Assembly: GCA_020432595.1 (NCBI GenBank)
Contig: JAGQGA010000122.1
Span: 1 to 10,793, forward strand
Length of the DNA: 10,793 bases
Reading direction: 5' to 3'
From: Anaerolineales bacterium
GTDB lineage: Bacteria > Chloroflexota > Anaerolineae > Promineifilales > Promineifilaceae
The position numbers were made by a program, and so were the translations under genes. The notes under the pieces are model-generated. The model did not search any database. It had not been told where the DNA came from and worked only from the letters and a program-made list of their open reading frames with translations. This document shows positions 6,358-10,793 of this stretch, piece after piece (the first letter of the stretch is position 1; the number at the start of each line of letters is the position of its first letter).

Positions 6358-6441
6358 AGATTGAATCGTTACGATGAACGGATAATGAAGGCCTCGTCGT
6401 GTGGCCGAATCGTAAATCGTAATTCATTAATCGTCAATTAT
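6358..6441. repeat. Degenerate heptad-phased repeat B (AATCGT units)
   Basis: Between the divergent rlmH and epimerase genes. The right side (6407-6441) shows consecutive 7-base units GAATCGT, AAATCGT, AATTCAT, TAATCGT and CAATTAT. The left side (about 6364-6391) has loosely complementary heptads such as ACGATGA and ACGGATA. The architecture matches the other arrays but is eroded. It lies next to gene starts instead of gene ends, and runs up to the epimerase ribosome site, so it probably overlaps promoter sequence. Confidence 0.5.
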
Positions 6442-6446
6442 AGGAG
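6442..6446 (+). promoter_or_regulatory. Ribosome binding site of the epimerase gene
   Basis: AGGAG lies 6 bases before the ATG at 6453 and supports that start. It directly follows the degenerate heptad array. Confidence 0.75.
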
Positions 6447-6452
6447 CGTATC

Positions 6453-7409
6453 ATGGTATTAGTGACGGGTGGTGCAGGCTTTTTAGGGTCACACTTGGTT
6501 GAGGCATTGGTCAAGGAAGGGGCGCGGGTGCGGGTGCTGGATAACCTTAGCACGGGCAAGCTGGAGAACCTGGCCGGGCTGCCGGTGGAGTTTATTGAGG
6601 GGGACATTGCGGATCGGGAAACGGTACAAACGGCCGTTTCCGGCTGTAGCCTCATCTTCCACCAAGCCGCCCTTGTCAGCGTCCCGCTTTCCATCAAGGA
6701 GCCGCTGCACAACCATCTTAGCAACGTCAACGGCACCTTCAACGTCTTTGATGCTGCCCGCGATTGTGGCGTGCGGCGCGTTGTCTACGCATCGTCGGCC
6801 GCCGTCTATGGCAACTTGCCCAAGCTGCCTAAACAAGAAAGCGACTCGCTCGCGCCCATTACGCCCTACGCCGCTGCCAAGCAGATGAGCGAAATCATGG
6901 CCGGTGCCTACACCGCCAGCTATGGCGTTGAAATGGTGGGGCTGCGCTATATGAATATCTTTGGCCCCCGCCAAGACCCCTCTTCCCCCTATTCCGGCGT
7001 GCTGTCCATCTTTTGCCGCCGCGCCATGCAGGGGCAGGGCGTTACCATTTTTGGCGATGGGGAGCAAACGCGGGATTTTGTTTACGTAGGGGATGTAGTG
7101 CAGGCCAATTTACGAGCCGCCCAAGCGTCGGTATTAAAGCTGGTGAATGGAGAAACACCAACGGCCGTTTTCAACGTGGGTCGCGGCGAACAAACCAGCC
7201 TCAATCAAATTGTAGATGCCCTACGCCAAATCACCGGCCACGACATCCCTGTTAACTATGGCACCGAACGGGAAGGCGACATCAAACATTCCTACGCCGA
7301 CATCAGCCGCGCTCGTAACATTCTTGGCTACCAGCCCCAAACTTCCATTTTAGATGGCCTACGCGAAACGCTGGCCTGGTTTGAAGAAAGCGAACGGGTC
7401 TTGGCGTAA
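6453..7409 (+). CDS. NAD-dependent epimerase/dehydratase, UDP-(N-acetyl)glucose 4-epimerase-like extended SDR
   Basis: Cytoplasmic nucleotide-sugar epimerase of 318 residues, the usual size for extended short-chain dehydrogenases. The Rossmann dinucleotide motif is VTGGAGFLGSHL (residues 4-15), with Asp30 (LDNLSTG) positioned to bind the NAD ribose, and the motif GDIAD at 50-54. The catalytic triad region is SSAAVYG (114-120) with Tyr139 and Lys143 (PYAAAKQMSE). The substrate-side motifs NIFGPRQDP and FGDGEQTRDFVYVGDV, and the late EGDIKHSYADISRARNILGY, point to the WbpP/Gne-like 4-epimerase group, probably acting in polysaccharide or glycolipid precursor supply. The exact sugar cannot be told. 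No glycosyltransferases sit next to it. The TAA stop (7407-7409) lies within the first unit of the following heptad array. Two iterated palindromes are read as TAV. Confidence 0.92.
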   Translation: MVLVTGGAGFLGSHLVEALVKEGARVRVLDNLSTGKLENLAGLPVEFIEGDIADRETVQTAVSGCSLIFHQAALVSVPLSIKEPLHNHLSNVNGTFNVFDAARDCGVRRVVYASSAAVYGNLPKLPKQESDSLAPITPYAAAKQMSEIMAGAYTASYGVEMVGLRYMNIFGPRQDPSSPYSGVLSIFCRRAMQGQGVTIFGDGEQTRDFVYVGDVVQANLRAAQASVLKLVNGETPTAVFNVGRGEQTSLNQIVDALRQITGHDIPVNYGTEREGDIKHSYADISRARNILGYQPQTSILDGLRETLAWFEESERVLA

Positions 7410-7475
7410 CAGGTAACAGGTGGCAAGTCACATATGCCAACAAGACTTGCCACTTGCCACCTGCTACTTGCAGCT
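7406..7475. repeat. Heptad-phased inverted repeat array C (GTAACAG / GTGGCAA units)
   Basis: Ten consecutive 7-base units in one register: GTAACAG twice, then GTGGCAA and GTCACAT on the left, and TGCCACT, TGCCACC and TGCTACT on the right. A 16-base arm (7413-7428) pairs with 7452-7467 with a single mismatch across a 23-base loop. It fills the whole gap between two convergent genes, supplies the epimerase TAA and ends 2 bases from the TPR gene's stop. It could act as a bidirectional 3'-end hairpin. A T-tract is lacking apart from a short TTTT after the right arm. Confidence 0.85.
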
Positions 7476-7477
7476 TT

Positions 7478-7966
7478 TCAATTCAGCTTCCCCAACAGCG
7501 CCGTTTTTGCCCATTCGGCCGGCAAATACAGCGGATCAAGCCGCAGTGCCTCGTTGTAGCAGCGCAGTGCCCGCCGATGCTCCCCCAGCTTTTCATAAGC
7601 TCGCCCCAAATTGGTATGGGGATATTGCCGGGCTTCATAGCGTGGCGCAACGATTGCCTTTTCCAGCCAGGGAATGGCCTCGGCATATTTTTCCTGCTCC
7701 AGCAAATACGCCCCAATGTCGTTGTAGGGGTTGCCATAATCGGGATCAAGTTCAATCGCCTTGTGGCACATTTCAATCGCGTCATCATAGCGACGCATCA
7801 TGCTGTAGCTCCACCCCAAAAAGGTATAGGCTTCGGCAGTGGCAAACATGGCAATGGAGCGTTTGTACAGTTCAATCGCATCCCCCAATTCCCCCTTACG
7901 CTGGTGGCGATAGGCTTGCTCAAAAAGGATTTTTGCCTGCTGTTGGATTAAATCGTCACTGCTCAT
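7478..7966 (-). CDS. Small tetratricopeptide (TPR) repeat protein
   Basis: 162-residue protein built almost wholly of TPR units, helix-turn-helix modules that mediate protein-protein contacts. About four repeats are visible: residues 11-44 (AYRHQRKGELGDAIELYKRS), 45-78 (AYTFLGWSYSMMRRYDDAIE, then the AIELDPD end), 79-112 (GNPYNDIGAYLLEQEKYAEA) and 115-148 (YPHTNLGRAYEKLGEHRRAL, ending ALRLDP). There is no signal peptide, membrane segment or catalytic domain, so it is probably cytoplasmic and structural. There is no clear Shine-Dalgarno before the ATG. It lies downstream of the HAD hydrolase gene on the same strand, separated by heptad array D, and may be cotranscribed with it. No iterated palindrome falls in it. 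Its partner is unknown. Confidence 0.9.
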   Translation of the reverse strand: MSSDDLIQQQAKILFEQAYRHQRKGELGDAIELYKRSIAMFATAEAYTFLGWSYSMMRRYDDAIEMCHKAIELDPDYGNPYNDIGAYLLEQEKYAEAIPWLEKAIVAPRYEARQYPHTNLGRAYEKLGEHRRALRCYNEALRLDPLYLPAEWAKTALLGKLN

Positions 7967-7979
7967 TGCGGTTTGGGAA

Positions 7980-8035
7980 TTGGAGATTAGAGATTGGAGA
8001 TTGATGAAGGTTCATAATCTCCAATCTCCAATCTC
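7980..8035. repeat. Heptad-phased inverted repeat array D (TTGGAGA / CAATCTC units)
   Basis: Eight consecutive 7-base units: TTGGAGA, TTAGAGA and TTGGAGA on the left, TTGATGA and AGGTTCA as the centre, TAATCTC and two CAATCTC on the right. A 14-base arm (7989-8002) is perfectly complementary to 8023-8036. The array lies between two same-strand genes. Its right end runs into the HAD gene's TAG stop (plus-strand 8035-8037), and its left end is 13 bases from the TPR start codon. Both are in the direction of a 3'-end hairpin for the HAD gene. Confidence 0.88.
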
Positions 8036-8784
8036 TATTCATCTTTATTCAGCCTCTCTAGCAGCGATGGCAGCGCCGCCAGGTCATCAATTTTGGCGTG
8101 GGGAATCACATTATCGGGTGGGGAAAAACGGCCGTTTCCGACACAAAACACCGTCAACATCCCCGCACTGCGTCCACCCACCATATCACTAGCTGGGTCA
8201 TCACCGACATAAACGGCCGTTTCCGCCGCCTCCACCCCCAAATCCGCCAACACGTGCCAAAATGGCTCCGGGTTGGGCTTCCATTTGTCCACGTCGGCCG
8301 AAAACAACAGCGCATCAAAAAATTCCAGCAACCCATAGCGGCGCAAATCTGCAATGTGGCCTTCACCGGTGAACATCGTGTTCGACAGCAGACCCAGCTT
8401 ATACCCCTGCCACTTAAGCAGCGCCAACGTCTCCCGTGCATACGGCATCAAATGCGCCTGCCCCGAAATCGCCTGCTCATACTGCTTGCTGGCCTGAAAA
8501 AGCTGCGCCAACGGCACAGCCACGCCACAGGCGGCCGTTACTTCTCCCAACAGTTCCGCCAGCCGTAAATTACGCTCGCCCCGCGTGGCACCGCGCCACC
8601 GCTGCGGCAGCAGCCCAAACCCTGCCTCACGGAAGGTGTCAAACGACGGCAGCACCGTCCCTTGCGCCTGCAAATAGCCATAAGCCGCTGCAAACCCCGG
8701 CGTTTCCAAATCCGGCCACGCCGTCCACTCCCCCGCATACTCAATCAGCGTCCCGCCGAGGTCAAAAACAACCGCTTCTATCAT
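8035..8784 (-). CDS. HAD-superfamily hydrolase (subfamily I, phosphatase-like)
   Basis: 249-residue haloacid dehalogenase-like hydrolase. Motif I is VVFDLGGTL with nucleophile Asp8. The second acid of the common DxD motif is Gly10, a variation found in several HAD subgroups, which may limit ordinary phosphatase chemistry. Motif II is LLSNT (Ser134), motif III Lys169 in DKWKPNPEPF, and motif IV VGDDPASD (Asp195, Asp196). The helical cap between motifs I and II (about residues 18-110) fits subfamily I. The substrate is unknown; phosphoglycolate-type or nucleotide phosphatases are the nearest guesses. It lies 79 bases downstream of mutS2 with an array between, and upstream of the TPR gene. Two iterated palindromes code TAV next to motif IV and NGR near the C-terminus. 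The start ATG has only a weak AGGT before it. Confidence 0.92.
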   Translation of the reverse strand: MIEAVVFDLGGTLIEYAGEWTAWPDLETPGFAAAYGYLQAQGTVLPSFDTFREAGFGLLPQRWRGATRGERNLRLAELLGEVTAACGVAVPLAQLFQASKQYEQAISGQAHLMPYARETLALLKWQGYKLGLLSNTMFTGEGHIADLRRYGLLEFFDALLFSADVDKWKPNPEPFWHVLADLGVEAAETAVYVGDDPASDMVGGRSAGMLTVFCVGNGRFSPPDNVIPHAKIDDLAALPSLLERLNKDE

Positions 8785-8794
8785 ACCTGTGACC

Positions 8795-8864
8795 AGTAAA
8801 CAGTAATCGGTAATCGGTAATCAGTGACCAGTTTTGACCGATTACTGATTACCGATTACCGTTT
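8795..8864. repeat. Heptad-phased inverted repeat array E (GGTAATC family)
   Basis: Ten consecutive 7-base units: AGTAAAC, AGTAATC and two GGTAATC on the left, a centre of AGTGACC and AGTTTTG, then ACCGATT, ACTGATT, ACCGATT and ACCGTTT as the inverted arm. The unit is the same as in array A, seven kilobases away, while arrays C and D use other heptamers. It fills the gap between mutS2 and the HAD gene. Its right edge touches the mutS2 TAA (plus-strand 8864-8866), and its left edge is 10 bases from the HAD start codon. Confidence 0.9.
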
Positions 8865-10793
8865 TACCGATGTCCCACCAATCGCGCCACCGTCACCCCA
8901 TCACCCCCTTCACCGTCCTTGCCTTCTTCCCAGGAGGTGACATGGCCGCTTTCGGTGAGAGCTTCACGAACGGCCGTTCGCATCCTTCCCGTCCCCTTAC
9001 CATGAATAATCCGTACCCACGGCATCCGTGCCAAAAACGCATTGTCCAAATACCGATTCAGCCGCGCCAGCCCCGTTTCCACCCGTTCGCCGCGCAAATC
9101 CAGCTCCATATCCACCGACGCAGCCATCGGAGCTTCATCAATTTCAACCAATGGCTCCTCTTCCTCAGCCGCAGACGGCCGTTCCAGAAACTCCAGGTCG
9201 CTCAACTGCGTCTTCATACTTAGCCGCCCAATCGCCACCACCACCTGGTTTTTGCTCATCGAAACAATCTCGCCCTTAGTGTTCAGCGTCTTCAGCCGCA
9301 CCACATCCCCCACCTCCAACGACTTCCGCAGCTTACGCACCGTCGCCGTTTGGCTGCTTTTAGCCGGAGCGGGCTGGAGCTCCTCAACCTTCTCCTCTTC
9401 CAGCGTGTCCACCGCCTTGCTCGCCTTCTTCAGCGCGTTAATAGATTCCGCATCCCGAATTTGGCGGCGCACCTGGCGCAGCTCCAGCCGAATTTTTTCC
9501 AACTCTTTCTCCGCCTGCCGCTTGGCCTCAGCCAGCGTTTCCACGCGCTCCGCCTCAATTTGCGCCAGCCGCTCCCGCAACAGGTCGCGGGTCTTCTCCG
9601 CATCCCGCTGCGCCAGCCGCGTGGCCGCCTCCTCCGCCTCCATCTGGTCACGCAAATCCTGAATCGAACCCAGCAGGTCGTCGGCCTGATGGCTGTCTAC
9701 GCCCACATAGCGCATCGCCTCGTCAAGAATGGTTTCATCCAGCCCCAGCCGCCGCGCAATAGCAAACGCATTCGACCGCCCCGGAATGCCGATACTCATC
9801 TCATAGGTCGGCGACAGCGTTTCCACGTCAAACAACAGCGAGGCGTTGACCGCCCCTTCCGTCTGGCTGGCGTAGATTTTTAGCTCCGGGTAATGAGTAG
9901 CGATAAAAGTCGTTGCCCCCTTGTCGCGCAAAAAGTTGGTGATTGACATCGCCAGTGCCGCTCCTTCTGAAGGATCAGTACCCGAACCCAATTCATCCAG
10001 CAGCACCAGCGAGCGGTCGTCTACCACGCCCAAGATGCGAACGATGTTGGTCATGTGGGCGGAAAAGGTGGAGAGGCTTTGCTCGATGGATTGCTCATCG
10101 CCAATGTCGGCGTAGACGTTGTTAAACAGCGTCAGCCGGGCATCGGTGGCGGGCAAGTGCAGCCCCGACTGCGCCATCAGCACCATCAGCCCCATCGTTT
10201 TCAGGCTCACCGTTTTGCCGCCGGTGTTGGGGCCGGTGATGAGGACGACAAAGGTGTCATCTTCTACCGTCCAGTTGGTGGGCACGACGCTGCTGGATGG
10301 CAGCATCGGGTGCCGCGCCCCTTTGACCCAAACGGTGGAGCCGGGGTGCAAATTGGGGGGTGGGGGAACCCATTTGGCGCGTTCGTTGGGGTGCTTGGGC
10401 GGTTTGGGCTGCTCAAAGGTACGCCACTCGACAAATTCGGGACGAATACCGTCAATCTGTAGGGCGTAGCGGCCGCGAGCAAAGATGAGGTCGAGGTCAG
10501 CCATACTTTCAACGATGCGTTTGATCACGTCGGCATAGTCGGCCACCTGTGCCGATAGTTCGCGCAGGATGCGGTTGATCTCTTCTTGCTCTTCGATGAA
10601 AAGGCCGCGATATTCGTTGTTGAGGTCAACGGTGGCAAGGGGTTCCATCCACAGCGTAGCCCCGCTGCCGCTTTGGTCGTGGACAATGCCGCGAATGCGT
10701 CCTTTGGCATCGGCTTTGACGGGGAGAACATAACGGCCGTTTCTCTGCGTCACAATCGCTTCTTGCAAATATTGGTTCATGCTGCTGTTCAGG
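8864..10793 (-). CDS. mutS2: MutS2 family ATPase/endonuclease, N-terminus outside window
   Basis: MutS homologue lacking the mismatch-recognition domain. Family members suppress homologous recombination and, in some bacteria, rescue collided ribosomes. The frame remains open to the right edge, so the ATG at 10780 is internal and roughly the first 150 residues are missing compared with the usual length near 780. Numbering from that Met, the clamp/lever segment (RNGRYVLPVKADAKGRIRGI, then VHDQSGSGATLWMEPLA) leads to Walker A GPNTGGKT (Lys189) and Walker B LVLLDELGSGTDP (258-270). A long charged coiled coil follows (about 370-460), then a KOW-like segment (about 490-530) and a C-terminal Smr nuclease domain with LDLRG and HGKGTGRMR. 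All key motifs are present. Three iterated palindromes are seen (NGR, RP and TAV). Its stop abuts heptad array E. Confidence 0.95.
   Translation of the reverse strand, partial: LNSSMNQYLQEAIVTQRNGRYVLPVKADAKGRIRGIVHDQSGSGATLWMEPLATVDLNNEYRGLFIEEQEEINRILRELSAQVADYADVIKRIVESMADLDLIFARGRYALQIDGIRPEFVEWRTFEQPKPPKHPNERAKWVPPPPNLHPGSTVWVKGARHPMLPSSSVVPTNWTVEDDTFVVLITGPNTGGKTVSLKTMGLMVLMAQSGLHLPATDARLTLFNNVYADIGDEQSIEQSLSTFSAHMTNIVRILGVVDDRSLVLLDELGSGTDPSEGAALAMSITNFLRDKGATTFIATHYPELKIYASQTEGAVNASLLFDVETLSPTYEMSIGIPGRSNAFAIARRLGLDETILDEAMRYVGVDSHQADDLLGSIQDLRDQMEAEEAATRLAQRDAEKTRDLLRERLAQIEAERVETLAEAKRQAEKELEKIRLELRQVRRQIRDAESINALKKASKAVDTLEEEKVEELQPAPAKSSQTATVRKLRKSLEVGDVVRLKTLNTKGEIVSMSKNQVVVAIGRLSMKTQLSDLEFLERPSAAEEEEPLVEIDEAPMAASVDMELDLRGERVETGLARLNRYLDNAFLARMPWVRIIHGKGTGRMRTAVREALTESGHVTSWEEGKDGEGGDGVTVARLVGHR

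Larger units (their letters stand above)
432..10742. repeat. Dispersed iterated palindrome ACGGCCGT (mostly AACGGCCGTT), 21 copies
   Basis: Copies of the 8-mer start at 433, 498, 971, 1004, 1592, 1785, 3775, 4381, 4395, 5000, 5632, 5792, 6039, 6099, 6630, 7161, 8128, 8213, 8970, 9175 and 10733. Seventeen carry the full 10-mer AACGGCCGTT. Nineteen lie inside genes, in all three frames: as Asn-Gly-Arg-type (AAC GGC CGT), Thr-Ala-Val (ACG GCC GTT) and Arg-Pro (CGG CCG). By hand, a random 10.8 kb sequence at 50-60% G+C should hold about 0.2-0.3 copies. It is not clustered like a mobile element. It resembles the HIP1 palindrome of cyanobacteria in behaviour but not in sequence. Confidence 0.92.

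Noticed and set aside
7420..8004. Plus-strand frames of 165-194 residues opposite the TPR gene
   Set aside because: The minus-strand reading has four clear TPR units; the plus-strand frames have no domain and start within heptad array C or just after it.
7980..8035. Classical intrinsic terminator
   Set aside because: The stems are AT-rich imperfect heptad repeats and no U-tract follows on either strand; a 3'-end role is possible but not the textbook form.
9042..9662. 206-residue plus-strand frame opposite mutS2
   Set aside because: Ser/Arg-rich low-complexity reading of the mutS2 coiled-coil antisense; no ribosome site or family feature.

Overview
The window reads as chromosomal DNA of a moderately GC-rich bacterium. 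A Chloroflexota (Anaerolineae-like) origin is my best guess, from the mix of a CO-dehydrogenase-type hydroxylase, PAS/GAF histidine kinases, an M28 peptidase and RlmH. No marker gene here proves it. Coding density is normal. I see no tRNA, rRNA, transposase, integrase, phage gene or CRISPR array.

Layout from left to right: a membrane histidine kinase whose N-terminus lies outside the window (+, to 1873); an M28 metallopeptidase (+, 1975-2820) broken off in its catalytic domain; and, joined to it tail to tail, a truncated coxL fragment (-) preceded by coxS (-) and coxG (-). Next come a 463-base intergenic stretch, a soluble PAS histidine kinase (+, 4738-5862), the convergent rlmH (-), an extended-SDR nucleotide-sugar epimerase (+), a small TPR protein (-), a HAD hydrolase (-) and mutS2 (-), which runs off the right edge. 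The coxG-coxS-coxL genes would form a molybdenum hydroxylase module, but coxL keeps only about 50 residues before the junction with the peptidase gene. Either the chromosome has a rearrangement that killed both genes or the assembly is chimeric there.

Two layers of non-coding structure stand out. First, the palindrome ACGGCCGT (usually AACGGCCGTT) occurs at least 21 times by hand count, against a fraction of one copy expected by chance. It lies mostly inside genes, in all three reading frames, where it is read as Asn-Gly-Arg, Thr-Ala-Val or Arg-Pro. This resembles the highly iterated palindrome (HIP1) of cyanobacteria but with a different sequence. Second, four intergenic gaps (1862-1959, 7406-7475, 7980-8035, 8795-8864), and more weakly a fifth (6358-6441), are filled by uninterrupted runs of 7-base units. 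These form an arm, a loop and an inverted arm, all in one heptad register. The heptamer differs between loci except that two loci share it. At the four clear loci the array supplies or touches the stop codon of an adjacent gene. These 'heptad hairpins' are the best candidate here for an undescribed element.
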